Assembly: GCA_947476955.1 (NCBI GenBank)
Contig: CANJSS010000003.1
Location: 1 to 49,718 of the forward strand
Direction of reading: 5' to 3'
From: Flavobacteriales bacterium
Lineage (GTDB): Bacteria; Bacteroidota; Bacteroidia; Flavobacteriales_D; Crocinitomicaceae
Length of the DNA: 49,718 bases
Shown here: piece by piece, positions 8,760-18,468 of the stretch
How the letters are laid out: every line of letters begins with the position of its first letter
Position numbering within the stretch: the first letter of the stretch is position 1
Program-made: the position numbers and the translations under genes
Notes under the pieces: generated by a model
The model's input: the letters and a program-made list of their open reading frames with translations, nothing else
The model's database searches: none
Told to the model about the DNA's origin: nothing

Positions 8760-10704
8760 TGGCGTAAAGAACGGATTCGTAAATTTTAACGGTATGTTTT
8801 TTATTCAATTCTTGCAACCAAACCATTTCCAGATAATTTTGGTAATCCGAAGTCACAGCGCCTTTTGCTTCCGTGAAAACTTTTGTTGTTGGTTCGATAA
8901 TTTCATTTACTTTCAGAACGATAAATTTGCCTTCAAATTCATAGGATTTGTTAACGCCTTTCGTTATTTTTTGATCTTTTAAAAAGGCAGTTTGTTCTAT
9001 ATCAAATTTATTGGTTCGAACGCGCAGATTTAGTTCACTATCTTTATTAATTACATCCAATACATGTTTGGAATTGATAGTATCTACCAGAATCATCTTT
9101 GCCACTTGATCCGCAATTTTTTGAGTAGTACATTCGTATACTAGTGCATCTGCACGTTTGCCCCAGACATATTTCGCGCGGTTTTGTTCAAAGTAATTTT
9201 TTAATCCCACAGTGTCCTTCATTGCTTTATTCCAAACTTTATCTGTCATTATTTCATACAATAAAATTCCATCGTGGTATTCTGTAGTCAGCGCTTTGAA
9301 TTCTGGGTATTTGGATGCTAATTTAGTTTCTTCGTAGGCTAAAATTGCTTCTTTTTCCCAATTAGCATATTGCGATCTAACAACTTGCTGGGTTTTGTCT
9401 TTTCGAGCAGCACGGAAGTTTTTTTCTAAGTATACTGCAAATTCTTTTTGCCCGAAATTTTTACCGTCTAGCACAAATAATGTTTTGTTTGATTTTAAAC
9501 TTTCAGCCTTCCATTTTCCTTCAAAATAGGTTGTATCGAGATTTTGTTCAAACCAAACCAATCCTTTGTCTGCAGTATTTTTATAGTGGTAATTATTTTT
9601 TACTTTTTGAACAAATGAATCCTGCGTTTTTTTGGAACGTTCGTCTTTATTCACTTTTCCTTGCAGTTCTTTTTTAAGTTCCTCAAATGGTTTCACATCT
9701 TTCCATTCCAAACGTTTGATAATATGGTAGCCGTAATCTGTTTTCACTGGTGTACTATATTCTCCGTTTGTTTTCAGTCCAAATGCTGCATCTTCAAATG
9801 CAGGAACCATTCTAGTAGTTGTTCCAGTTCCAAACATAGGTAATTCTCCTGCTTTCTGGTTAGAACTCGGATCGTCCGAAAAGTCTTTTGCAAGATTTTC
9901 AAACTTTTCTCCAGCTTGTAATTTTGCATAAATTTCGTTGATTTTCTTTTCTGCATTTTTTGCATCTTCTTCTGTTCCACTTTTTGGAACAGCAACCATA
10001 ATATGAGCAACTTTAATGGTTCCACGAGCTGGACGTTTGTCTGTAACTTTTACAATATGGTAACCAAAACGGGTTTTAAAAGGTTCAGAAACTTCGCCAA
10101 TTGCAGTTGTATAGGCTTTATCTTCAAAAGGGTAAACCATTTGAAAAGCATTGAAATAACCTAAATCACCACCATTATTTATGGCAGATGGGTCATCAGA
10201 TCCATTTTTCGATTTGGCAACAGACGCAAAAGATTCTCCATTTTCAACACGTTTTTTCAAGCCCATTATTCTGTTATAGGCAGCAAGCGTATCTGCAGGA
10301 GTAGCATTTTGCTCTAAACGAACAAGAATATGTGAAGCGCGAACTTCAGATTTGGTGCGGTCGTATGCCTCTTTAACCAATGCTTCATTTTTCGCTGCAT
10401 CAACAAGATAAGGAAGTGCCAATTGTTTTTGGTATCCTTCAAGTTCTTTTTTCAATTTAGGAATTGTATCGTATTTTAGCGCCTCCGCTTCGGCAACTTT
10501 CAATTTGAATTTCTTGAAAAGCTCCATGTACTCATCCAATGCAGCTTTATCGTACTTTGGTGTTGGATTATTTTTAAGATAAATTTGTAAAAACTCAGAT
10601 TTTGTAACTGGTTTTCCGTCAATTTCCATTAAAATTGGATCTTGTTGCGCTTTAATTCCAAAAACGAATAGAATTCCAAAAACAACTAATAACTGCTTTT
10701 TCAT
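8749..10704 (-). CDS. Periplasmic PPIase with two parvulin domains
   Basis: 651 residues with an N-terminal signal (KKQLLVVFGILFVFGIKAQ). Two canonical parvulin domains are visible: residues about 120-225 (RASHILVRLEQNATPADT ... GGDLGYFNAFQMVYPFEDKAY ... FGYHIVKVTDKR) and 230-335 (KVAHIMVAVPKSG ... AGELPMFGTG ... YGYHIIKRLEW). The C-terminal 300 residues are a mixed helical region, probably a substrate-binding chaperone module. This architecture is common in Bacteroidota as the PpiD/SurA-like folding factor. It follows guaB after 65 bp; no -7 box is evident in the gap, so it may be read from the guaB promoter or from a weak site. Confidence 0.9.
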   Translation of the reverse strand: MKKQLLVVFGILFVFGIKAQQDPILMEIDGKPVTKSEFLQIYLKNNPTPKYDKAALDEYMELFKKFKLKVAEAEALKYDTIPKLKKELEGYQKQLALPYLVDAAKNEALVKEAYDRTKSEVRASHILVRLEQNATPADTLAAYNRIMGLKKRVENGESFASVAKSKNGSDDPSAINNGGDLGYFNAFQMVYPFEDKAYTTAIGEVSEPFKTRFGYHIVKVTDKRPARGTIKVAHIMVAVPKSGTEEDAKNAEKKINEIYAKLQAGEKFENLAKDFSDDPSSNQKAGELPMFGTGTTTRMVPAFEDAAFGLKTNGEYSTPVKTDYGYHIIKRLEWKDVKPFEELKKELQGKVNKDERSKKTQDSFVQKVKNNYHYKNTADKGLVWFEQNLDTTYFEGKWKAESLKSNKTLFVLDGKNFGQKEFAVYLEKNFRAARKDKTQQVVRSQYANWEKEAILAYEETKLASKYPEFKALTTEYHDGILLYEIMTDKVWNKAMKDTVGLKNYFEQNRAKYVWGKRADALVYECTTQKIADQVAKMILVDTINSKHVLDVINKDSELNLRVRTNKFDIEQTAFLKDQKITKGVNKSYEFEGKFIVLKVNEIIEPTTKVFTEAKGAVTSDYQNYLEMVWLQELNKKHTVKIYESVLYAIGQ

Positions 10705-10769
10705 AAGGGTAATTTTATTTTAAGTTTTAAAATTATTTTATTCAGGGATAAATATAAATATTTTAACGA

Positions 10770-12248
<1,479 letters not shown>

Positions 12249-12270
12249 CTATTTTTTAAATAAATTCTTG

Positions 12271-12278
12271 CAAAAGTA
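12271..12278 (-). promoter_or_regulatory. -7 promoter box of guaB
   Basis: On the minus strand this reads TACTTTTG, an exact match to TAnnTTTG. Transcription would start near 12266, giving a leader of about 24 bases. No clear TTG was found at the -33 position. Confidence 0.55.
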
Positions 12279-12380
12279 ACATTATATTGCGAGAATAATT
12301 AGTAAATTACTATGTTTTCGCGGGTATTTTATAACTTTTGTTTTTATTACTGCTAATTTGTTAATTTATTCAAAATGTTT

Positions 12381-12410
12381 TTGCTGCTTCGCTATAAAAG
12401 ATTAACCTTG
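12381..12410 (+). promoter_or_regulatory. Promoter of the 12427 gene
   Basis: TTG at 12381-12383, a 19-base spacer, then TAACCTTG at 12403-12410 (one mismatch to TAnnTTTG). The spacing fits the Bacteroidota sigma-70 promoter and leaves a very short leader before the ATG at 12427. Confidence 0.5.
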
Positions 12411-12426
12411 CTTAACATTAGAGTAT

Positions 12427-13077
12427 ATGAAAAGTATTTTTAGTTGTGGTTTTTTATTTTTAGTTCTTTTAAGTGGGAAACTTTTTGCCCAAAAGCAAAC
12501 TATTTCTGCGATTGATTCTTCTCGTTTGGTTCAATTATCTGGTGTTGTTGTTTCGGAGGAAGAACTTACTCCAATGCCTTACACGACTGTTTATGACAAA
12601 ACGCAACGCAGAGGCGTAATTGCAGATTATTACGGTTTTTTTTCCTTTGTGGTATATCCAGGCGACACCTTGTTGTTTTCATCGTTTAGTTATAAAACAT
12701 CCACTTTTATTGTTCCAGACACTCTAAAAGAACGGCGCTATTCAATTATTCACATTCTACAAAAAGACACTCTGAATTTGCCAGAAATCACCGTTTATCC
12801 ATGGCCTTCTCGCGAAGATTTTGCGCGTGCATTTGTTGAAATGAAACCTTATGAAGATGCTATTCGTCGCGCTCAAAGAGAACTTTCAGGCGAAAATCTT
12901 GCTTTTGTTGCTGCCCGATTAGAAAATGATGCTTCTCTAGCTTATGGATATGCTTCTAATCAGCGTTACACGAAATTGTACACAAACGGACAATTACCAG
13001 TAAACAACTTGTTAAATCCTTATTCTTGGGCTAAATTGATTCAGGATTGGAAAGAAGGAAAACTCACTAGGCAGTAA
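12427..13077 (+). CDS. Exported protein with carboxypeptidase-regulatory-like domain
   Basis: 216 residues. The signal peptide is at 1-21 (FLFLVLLSGKLFAQ). Residues about 38-115 match the CarboxypepD_reg-like beta-sandwich: QLSGVVVSEEELTPMPYTTVYDKTQRRGVIADYYGFFSFVVYPGDTLLFSSFSYKT. The remainder (LPEITVYPWPSREDFARAFVEM, then a charged helix) is a tail seen in short members of this Bacteroidota family. It lacks a barrel or sorting domain, so it is likely periplasmic. Monocistronic, divergent from guaB; its biological role is not known to me. Confidence 0.75.
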   Translation: MKSIFSCGFLFLVLLSGKLFAQKQTISAIDSSRLVQLSGVVVSEEELTPMPYTTVYDKTQRRGVIADYYGFFSFVVYPGDTLLFSSFSYKTSTFIVPDTLKERRYSIIHILQKDTLNLPEITVYPWPSREDFARAFVEMKPYEDAIRRAQRELSGENLAFVAARLENDASLAYGYASNQRYTKLYTNGQLPVNNLLNPYSWAKLIQDWKEGKLTRQ

Positions 13078-13111
13078 GATCACCATATTTTTTATCTAAT
13101 TTCAATATAGT

Positions 13112-14083
13112 TTAATTTCCTTTTCGCCACCTGTTTTTTACCCAGTCTCTTTGTGCTTCAGCAGTTAAAAATGTCCAAGCCACAATTCTACTCGACTTTG
13201 TACCTTGTCCCATTGGAATGACTTTTATTTCTGTTGCTCCCAAACGCACTAAAATTGAATGTAAAGCTTTAACATTCGACTCTTTGGAAAGTAAGGTGGA
13301 AAACCAAAAACAGGCGTTAGCGAATTCTTTACTTTGCCTACCAATATTACTTACAAAAGCTATTTCGCCGCCGTCGCACCAAAGTTCGTTTTGTTGTCCG
13401 CCAAAATTAAGCGTTGGAACGTCCATTTTTTTACCAGTCAAATTTGTAATTTTCCTTCGGGTTCCTGCTGCTGCAATTTGCTGAGATGCATGAAATGGGG
13501 GGTTGCAGATGGTTAAATCAAAGAGCTCTTTTGTTTGAATTATCCCACGAAAAATATTACTTGGATTTTCCTGAAAACGCAGTTCGATACTATCGATTAA
13601 GTGTGGGTTGGATTTAAGGATTCCTCGAACGGATTCCATTGCAATTGGATCAATATCTGAACCGACAAATGACCAGTTATAAACGTTTGTTCCAATGAAT
13701 GGATAAACACCATTTGCTCCAATTCCAATATCCAAGACGGAAATATCTTTTCCAACTGGAATTTTCCCAAAATTTTTCGCACACAATAAGTCCGCGATGT
13801 AATGCAAATAATCTGCTCTTCCTGGAATTGGCGGACATAAATAATCCGTGGGAATTGTCCAGTTTTCGATGCTGTAATAGCACTGTAAAAGTGCTTTGTT
13901 GAGCATTTTTACAGCATTTGGATCAAAGAAATCAATCGAAACGTCTCCGAATCGATTCAAACTGACAAAATGCGCCAATTCTGGACACGCTTCAATCAAA
14001 AGTGAAAAATCATACCGCTCACGGTGTTTGTTTCGCGGATGTAATCTTGTCTTTTCTTTCGGGTGATCTTTTTTTGAAGGCAT
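13112..14083 (-). CDS. rlmF: 23S rRNA (adenine-1618 N6)-methyltransferase
   Basis: Methylates A1618 of 23S rRNA using SAM. With the start at 14083 (MPSKKDHPKEKTRLHPRNKH) the protein has 323 residues, close to family length. The family opening LHPRNKHRERYDF, the SAM-binding segment VLDIGIGANGVYPFIG, the DIDP acid motif and the catalytic NPPFHAS motif are all present; the end RIVAWTFL is also typical. The reading frame stays open 183 bases further upstream, but that would overlap rluF by 91 bp and add an unrelated Cys-rich stretch, so I chose the internal Met. Same strand as rluF, 92 bp downstream of it. Confidence 0.92.
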   Translation of the reverse strand: MPSKKDHPKEKTRLHPRNKHRERYDFSLLIEACPELAHFVSLNRFGDVSIDFFDPNAVKMLNKALLQCYYSIENWTIPTDYLCPPIPGRADYLHYIADLLCAKNFGKIPVGKDISVLDIGIGANGVYPFIGTNVYNWSFVGSDIDPIAMESVRGILKSNPHLIDSIELRFQENPSNIFRGIIQTKELFDLTICNPPFHASQQIAAAGTRRKITNLTGKKMDVPTLNFGGQQNELWCDGGEIAFVSNIGRQSKEFANACFWFSTLLSKESNVKALHSILVRLGATEIKVIPMGQGTKSSRIVAWTFLTAEAQRDWVKNRWRKGN

Positions 14084-14175
14084 ATTTAAACGAAGTATTT
14101 TTTCACTTAGGTGACTTGGATAATTCGACACCAGATCGGGATTGATTTTTAAGCAACAGCAGATTTTTACATTCC

Positions 14176-14922
14176 TTATTCTTCCGAATCGTCGCAGTGC
14201 GTTTTTGAAGAAGTAACGATAAGTTGATGGATTGCTTCCATTTCTTCCTCCTTCAATTCCCGCCAATGCCCAACAGGTAAATCGAGTTTAATAGTCATGA
14301 TTCGAATACGTTTAAGCTTTAAAACAGTATAATCCAAATACTCGCACATTCTTCTGATTTGGCGGTTCAATCCTTGTGTTAAAATTATTTTAAACGTGTA
14401 TTTACTGATTTGTTCCACATAACATTCCCGCGTTACCGTTTCCAAAATTGGAATTCCGTCCGCCATTCTATGAATAAATTCTTTGGTAATCTCATGGTCG
14501 ACGGTTACCAAATATTCTTTTTCATGGTTGTTGCGTGCGCGCAAAATTTTATTAACGATATCGCCATCGTTCGTCAGAAAAATCAACCCTTCGCTAGCTT
14601 TATCCAATCTGCCAATCGGGAAAATTCTTTTTGGATAGTTGATGTAATCAATAATATTATCTTTTTCAACATTTGTATCGGTTGTGCAAACAATTCCAAT
14701 AGGTTTATTAAATGCAATGTAAACAGGTTTACTGGGGGGCGATGAAATTAATTTCCCATCCACTCGCACTTCGTCTGTTGGAAGAATTTTCGTTCCCATC
14801 TCTGGAATTATGCCGTTTAAAGTTATGCGTCCTTCTTCAATTAATTTGTCAGCCGCCCTGCGCGAGCAATATCCTACTTCACTTAAATACTTATTTATAC
14901 GCGTTGACTGGATTTCTTCCAT
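14176..14922 (-). CDS. rluF: 23S rRNA pseudouridine synthase, RluF type
   Basis: 248 residues. The S4 RNA-binding domain is at the start (INKYLSEVGYCSRRAADKLIEEGRITLNG), and the RsuA/RluB-family catalytic site is IGRLDKASEGLIFLTNDG with the active Asp. GLNRQIRRMCEYLDY is the conserved C-terminal motif, and LPVGHWRELKEEEM ends the fold. RluF makes pseudouridine at 2604/2605 of 23S rRNA in E. coli; substrate here is assumed from resemblance. An exact -7 box lies 34 bp upstream on the minus strand. It pairs with rlmF as a ribosome-modification unit. Confidence 0.88.
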   Translation of the reverse strand: MEEIQSTRINKYLSEVGYCSRRAADKLIEEGRITLNGIIPEMGTKILPTDEVRVDGKLISSPPSKPVYIAFNKPIGIVCTTDTNVEKDNIIDYINYPKRIFPIGRLDKASEGLIFLTNDGDIVNKILRARNNHEKEYLVTVDHEITKEFIHRMADGIPILETVTRECYVEQISKYTFKIILTQGLNRQIRRMCEYLDYTVLKLKRIRIMTIKLDLPVGHWRELKEEEMEAIHQLIVTSSKTHCDDSEE

Positions 14923-14955
14923 TTAATTCTTTTCTGTTTCCATTATTCTTAAGAG

Positions 14956-14963
14956 CAAAATTA
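14956..14963 (-). promoter_or_regulatory. -7 promoter box of rluF
   Basis: Minus-strand TAATTTTG, exact match to TAnnTTTG, 33 bp upstream of the rluF start codon. Confidence 0.5.
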
Positions 14964-15119
14964 GAGTTATTAATCAAGAATCGAAAATCTTAGGCATTTG
15001 ATTGTTAAATTCAAAGCAAAGGCTAGGTTTGGGGGATTTCCGTTTGTGCAGTTTGAACTACCAATGAATAATTTGTTCACATTTTAGAATTTCGTTCTTT
15101 CTCAATTAAAATACATAAG

Positions 15120-15127
15120 TATCTTTG
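15120..15127 (+). promoter_or_regulatory. -7 promoter box of the DUF4494-pdxH-M16 operon
   Basis: TATCTTTG, an exact match to TAnnTTTG. Transcription would begin near 15133, which rules out the earlier in-frame GTG at 15127 and supports the ATG at 15160. Confidence 0.6.
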
Positions 15128-15159
15128 TGTGGAGTAGAAAATTTTCAAAAATCAACACT

Positions 15160-15777
15160 ATGAATAACTGGTTTACAGTAAAAGTAAAATATACGAAGCA
15201 ATTGGACAATGGAACATTTAAGCGTGTTTCAGAACCTTATTTATTAGCAGCGATGACTTTCACAGATGCGGAAGCACGTATTTACGAAGAATTAGGAAGT
15301 ATTATTCGGGGAGAATTTAATGTTGTCGGTATCACAAGAACAGAGATTCACGATATTTTTGCCTATGATGATGCGGACGTTTGGTATAAAGTTAAAATCA
15401 CATACGATAGTGAGGCCGCTGAAGATGAAAAAGCTAAAAAAGTAGCTCAAAACTTTCTGGTTTCAGCACATTCTGTGAAAGATGCTTTTGATAGAATCAA
15501 AGAAAGTTTAGCAACATTAATGGTGGATTACCAAATTCCATCGATAATTATTTCTCCAATTGTAGAGATTTTTCCGTACACGGAAAATTTAGATCGAGAA
15601 ATTGAAAGACGTCCGATTGAAAAAGCAACAGATGTTGAAAGCACTGAATCAGCAACTAAAGGGAAAGTTTTTTCAGCTCCCGGTACGGATATAGACGACA
15701 ATTTCGACGAAGAAATTGAATTAGATGATACGTTGGAAGACAGCGAGTTGGAAGATGAATTCACAGAAGAGGATTAA
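15160..15777 (+). CDS. DUF4494 domain-containing protein
   Basis: 205 residues from ATG 15160 (MNNWFTVKVKYTKQLDNG). The DUF4494 domain covers about residues 1-150: FKRVSEPYLLAAMTFTDAEARIYEE, DVWYKVKITYDSEAAEDEKAKK and DAFDRIKESLATLMVDYQIPSI. The tail (about 165-205) is strongly acidic and low-complexity (DDNFDEEIELDDTLEDSELE), which is unusual for the family core. No signal peptide. The family is restricted largely to Bacteroidota and has no established function. It is 6 bp ahead of pdxH and shares its promoter. Confidence 0.85.
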   Translation: MNNWFTVKVKYTKQLDNGTFKRVSEPYLLAAMTFTDAEARIYEELGSIIRGEFNVVGITRTEIHDIFAYDDADVWYKVKITYDSEAAEDEKAKKVAQNFLVSAHSVKDAFDRIKESLATLMVDYQIPSIIISPIVEIFPYTENLDREIERRPIEKATDVESTESATKGKVFSAPGTDIDDNFDEEIELDDTLEDSELEDEFTEED

Positions 15778-15783
15778 ACTTAG

Positions 15784-16428
15784 ATGGAAGATTTTATAGA
15801 GCAAATGCGAAACGACCATAAGGAATTCGATCAAGGAAGTCTGGAAGGATTTTTTGGTCAAGCCCCATTTGAACTATTCAATTCCTGGTATTCTGAAGCA
15901 ATCAAAACCGCACAATTAGAACCCAATGCCTTTGTTTTGGCAACGGTTGATTATAAAAACCAACCAAGTTCTAGAATTTTATATTTAAAGGAATTATTGG
16001 CTGAAAAATTCATCTTTTATACCAATTACCAAAGCCACAAGGGAAAAGATCTTGCTGCAAACTCAAGGGCTTCTATGCTGTTTTTCTGGCCTGGATTGCA
16101 ACGTCAAGTTCGAATTGACGGTCATTGTTCAAAAGTTTCTGAAGAGGTGAGTGATGCTTATTTTTCTTCGCGTCCGCGCGGAAGTAAAATTGGTGCTTGG
16201 GCTTCTCATCAGTCCGATCAATTAAATGATCGATTAGAATTGGAGCAACGATTGGAAATGTATGCAGAAAAATTCCCAACTGAAGTGCCGCGTCCACCAC
16301 ATTGGGGTGGATTTGAATTGAAACCTACAATGGTTGAATTCTGGCAGGGCAGACCATCCCGTTTACACGATAGAATTGTATACGAATTGGAAGAAAACGA
16401 TTGGAAAATTTATAGAAAGAATCCTTGA
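15784..16428 (+). CDS. pdxH: Pyridoxamine 5'-phosphate oxidase
   Basis: FMN-dependent oxidase that converts PNP and PMP to pyridoxal 5'-phosphate. 214 residues, typical size. Visible signatures: FVLATVDYKNQPSSRILYLKEL, FYTNYQSHKGKDLAANSRASMLFFWP, RQVRIDG, SRPRGSKIGAWASHQS, PRPPHWGGFELKP, and the C-terminal EFWQGRPSRLHDRIVYELE. These bind FMN and PLP. It is 6 bp after the DUF4494 gene and 3 bp before the M16 peptidase, so the three are co-transcribed. Several PLP enzymes occur elsewhere in the window (30869, 35255). Confidence 0.96.
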   Translation: MEDFIEQMRNDHKEFDQGSLEGFFGQAPFELFNSWYSEAIKTAQLEPNAFVLATVDYKNQPSSRILYLKELLAEKFIFYTNYQSHKGKDLAANSRASMLFFWPGLQRQVRIDGHCSKVSEEVSDAYFSSRPRGSKIGAWASHQSDQLNDRLELEQRLEMYAEKFPTEVPRPPHWGGFELKPTMVEFWQGRPSRLHDRIVYELEENDWKIYRKNP

Positions 16429-16431
16429 TAG

Positions 16432-17673
16432 ATGTACGAAATTAAACCCGAAATTTTCACACTTTCCAATGGCATTCGTGTCGTGTATTTGCATACGCCG
16501 TCCCAAGTAGCGCATTTGGGAATTACAGTTCTTGCAGGTTCTAGATTTGAACGAAAAGCAGAAGATGGATTAGCACATTTTTTAGAGCATTGTATTTTTA
16601 AGGGAACAAAAAAACGAAAAGCTTTTCATATTTTATCCCGTTTGGATTCCGTTGGTGGTGAATTGAATGCCTACACTGCAAAAGAGGAAATGTGCGTTTA
16701 TGCTTCGTTTACGAAAGAACATATTCGCAGAGCTTCGGAATTATTAGCGGATATAACCTTGAATTCAAATTTTCCAATGAAAGAAATTCAAAAGGAAAAA
16801 GAAATTATTCTGGATGAAATAAATTCCTATCTCGATAGCCCAAGTGATAAAATATTCGACGATTTTGAAGAACATTTGTTTAAGGGCCATTCCCTAGGTA
16901 ATAATATTTTAGGAACGAAGAATCGGGTTCAAGGATTTGCCCGTTCCAATCTGCAAGAGTACGTAAAGCGATTTTTTACTACTGAAAATATGGTAATTTC
17001 ATTTGTTGGGGAAATTGGAAGAAACCGCTTGGAAAAAATATTAGAAGAGGATTTTAAACATTGTATATTAGGAAAAAACAGCGAAACTACTGAGAAATTT
17101 GAGCTCAACAAACGGTTTAAAATTCGAACCAAAGAAGCAAATTACCAAGTACATGCAATTGTTGGTGGAATTGCACCAAATTACAAAGAAGAATCCCGCC
17201 GCGGAATGACTTTATTGACCAATATTCTCGGCGGACCAGCATTAAATTCCCGCTTAACACTTTCCATTCGGGAGAAATATGGCTATTCCTATAATGTGGA
17301 AGCAAATTATACGCCTTATGTTGATACAGGATTTTGGAGTGTATACTTGGGGACAGACCCAAAGTATATTGATAAATCGATAGCATTGATATACAAAGAA
17401 CTGAAACTTCTTAGAACTAAGAAATTGGGCGTTTTGCAGTTGAACCGAGCGAAGGAACAATTAAAAGGACATCTTGCACTTGGAATGGATAGCAATTCTG
17501 GTTTGATGTTAGGATTGGGAAAAAGTTTGCTGTTGTTCAATCAAATTGACACGATTCAAGAAATCTACCAAGGAATTGACAAACTTGAAGCAAGCGAATT
17601 GCTAGAAATTGCCAACCAGTATTTTTCAGAAGAAAATTGTAATGAACTCATTTTTGACTTAGCGGATAACTAA
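16432..17673 (+). CDS. M16-family zinc metallopeptidase
   Basis: 413 residues. The inverted zinc motif HFLEH (H49, E52, H53) and the distal Glu in EKEIILDEINSYLDSP mark an active pitrilysin/M16B peptidase. The second half (RSNLQEYVKRFFTTENMVISFVG, then GPALNSRLTLSIREKYGYSYNV) is the non-catalytic M16C domain with its R/Y pair. No signal peptide is visible, so it is probably cytoplasmic, as for the YmxG-like branch. Last gene of the DUF4494-pdxH operon. Substrate unknown. Confidence 0.93.
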   Translation: MYEIKPEIFTLSNGIRVVYLHTPSQVAHLGITVLAGSRFERKAEDGLAHFLEHCIFKGTKKRKAFHILSRLDSVGGELNAYTAKEEMCVYASFTKEHIRRASELLADITLNSNFPMKEIQKEKEIILDEINSYLDSPSDKIFDDFEEHLFKGHSLGNNILGTKNRVQGFARSNLQEYVKRFFTTENMVISFVGEIGRNRLEKILEEDFKHCILGKNSETTEKFELNKRFKIRTKEANYQVHAIVGGIAPNYKEESRRGMTLLTNILGGPALNSRLTLSIREKYGYSYNVEANYTPYVDTGFWSVYLGTDPKYIDKSIALIYKELKLLRTKKLGVLQLNRAKEQLKGHLALGMDSNSGLMLGLGKSLLLFNQIDTIQEIYQGIDKLEASELLEIANQYFSEENCNELIFDLADN

Positions 17674-17853
17674 TACTTGAATTCTTTTTTTTTCCTTTTA
17701 GATCTTATTTCATTCCTGTTTTTCATCCCAGCAGTCACTATTTTAGTTAATTCAAAAAAAACTAACAGAAAATGTAAGCTCCTTCGTTGAAGAAGTTTAT
17801 CGTTTCATTGAATCCTACTTCTCGCATTAAAAACAAGGATTAACTTAGGTTCT

Positions 17854-18054
17854 AGTTTAATGGTTATAGTAGATTCGTTTTAGGTTTAGTTTAAGAGTTT
17901 GATTTTTTCAAAGTTGCAAGTAAAATAGAAAGTGATTTCAGTTGAAAACAATATTTGGGAAATTAAACATACAAAGTTTGGATGTGGGCGGCTACCTAGT
18001 AGTTATTCCGGCTGAGTAATTAAAAGGAAGTTATGCAAGTAACTTCCTTTTTTT
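17854..18054 (+). ncRNA. Candidate sibling sRNA, unit 1 (long, possibly decayed)
   Basis: Begins with the shared 5' element AGTTTAATGGTTATAGTAG (17854-17872), which continues to AGGTTTAGTTTAA ending at 17894. Compared with units 2 and 3 it lacks one GTA triplet and has one extra T. About 128 bases of unrelated sequence follow, including a hairpin AGTTATTC/GAGTAATT (18001-18021, G-U pairs needed), then a terminator hairpin of the same family as units 2 and 3 (stem AAAGGAAGTTA / TAACTTCCTTT, 18023-18050, then T-tract). A -7-like TAACTTAG lies at 17841-17848, but the -33 position has no TTG. It could be one 200-nt RNA, or a dead copy followed by a separate short RNA at about 17981-18054. Confidence 0.45.
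18023..18054 (+). terminator. Intrinsic terminator of unit 1
   Basis: Perfect 11-bp stem AAAGGAAGTTA (18023-18033) with TAACTTCCTTT (18040-18050), loop TGCAAG, followed by a run of T to 18054. Arms and the following CATT match the terminators of units 2 and 3. Confidence 0.8.
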
Positions 18055-18188
18055 CATTCTAGCAATTTTGAACTGTATAATACATTTAATTAAAATCTTC
18101 ATCAACCCAAAATTTCTAAGTAATATTTTCCTTTAATTGATAGAAATTATTCACTCATAGAAAAATAATCATTTTTGGTTGAAACAAA

Positions 18189-18219
18189 TTGTTATTAACG
18201 TATTCGGGGGGTAACTTAG
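18189..18219 (+). promoter_or_regulatory. Promoter of sRNA unit 2
   Basis: TTG at 18189-18191, a 20-base spacer, and TAACTTAG at 18212-18219 (one mismatch to TAnnTTTG). The -33 context AATTGTTA and the 20-base spacing are the same as in unit 3, although the spacer sequences differ. Confidence 0.55.
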
Positions 18220-18223
18220 CTTC

Positions 18224-18292
18224 AGTTTAATGGTTATAGTAGTAGATTCGTTTAGGTTTAGTTTAAAGGAAGACATAATGTCTTCCTTTTTT
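18224..18292 (+). ncRNA. Candidate sibling sRNA, unit 2
   Basis: About 69 nt: a 43-base 5' element (18224-18266) identical to that of unit 3, almost devoid of C and with GTTTAG repeated twice at its end, joined directly to a strong terminator hairpin (AAAGGAAGAC/GTCTTCCTTT, 18265-18289). The 5' element looks single-stranded, as expected for a pairing region. A 25-codon frame starts at ATG 18230, but its stop (18305-18307) lies beyond the terminator, which argues against translation. Promoter, element and terminator are all in the right order and spacing. Target unknown. Confidence 0.6.
18265..18292 (+). terminator. Intrinsic terminator of unit 2
   Basis: 10-bp perfect stem AAAGGAAGAC (18265-18274) / GTCTTCCTTT (18280-18289), loop ATAAT, T-tract to 18292. 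Confidence 0.8.
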
Positions 18293-18433
18293 CATTTCGA
18301 CAAATAAAAAGATTTTGATTTTTCGCTTTACACGCCTAAAATTCTGGATAAAGCGAAATTCAATCTTTAAAGCGCAGCTCATTGAAAGAGTTTGAACATT
18401 CGCTGAAGACTTTTTTATATTCATTGAAAGTAA

Positions 18434-18464
18434 TTGTTACAGCTGAAAATGCGCCTTATCTTTA
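18434..18464 (+). promoter_or_regulatory. Promoter of sRNA unit 3
   Basis: TTG at 18434-18436, 20-base spacer, TATCTTTA at 18457-18464 (one mismatch to TAnnTTTG). The distance from the -7 box to the conserved RNA start is 12 bases, the same as in unit 2. Confidence 0.55.
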
Positions 18465-18468
18465 TTTT

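Noticed and set aside
7456-9843. Plus-strand open frames within the PPIase genes
   Set aside because: They lie inside well-supported minus-strand genes and have low-complexity, Phe/Cys-rich translations typical of shadow frames.
12300-12312. TAGTAAATTACTA inverted repeat before guaB
   Set aside because: Only 6-bp arms in AT-rich DNA; expected by chance at this scale.
14084-14266. N-terminal extension of rlmF to 14266
   Set aside because: It would overlap rluF by 91 bp and add residues without family resemblance; the Met at 14083 matches the family start.
18230-18307. 25-codon open frame inside sRNA unit 2 (a matching one in unit 3)
   Set aside because: The frame is similar in both units, but it runs through the terminator and its stop lies past the T-tract, so the terminated RNA would lack a stop codon. 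Unit 1 is frame-shifted after seven codons. A non-coding RNA fits better.
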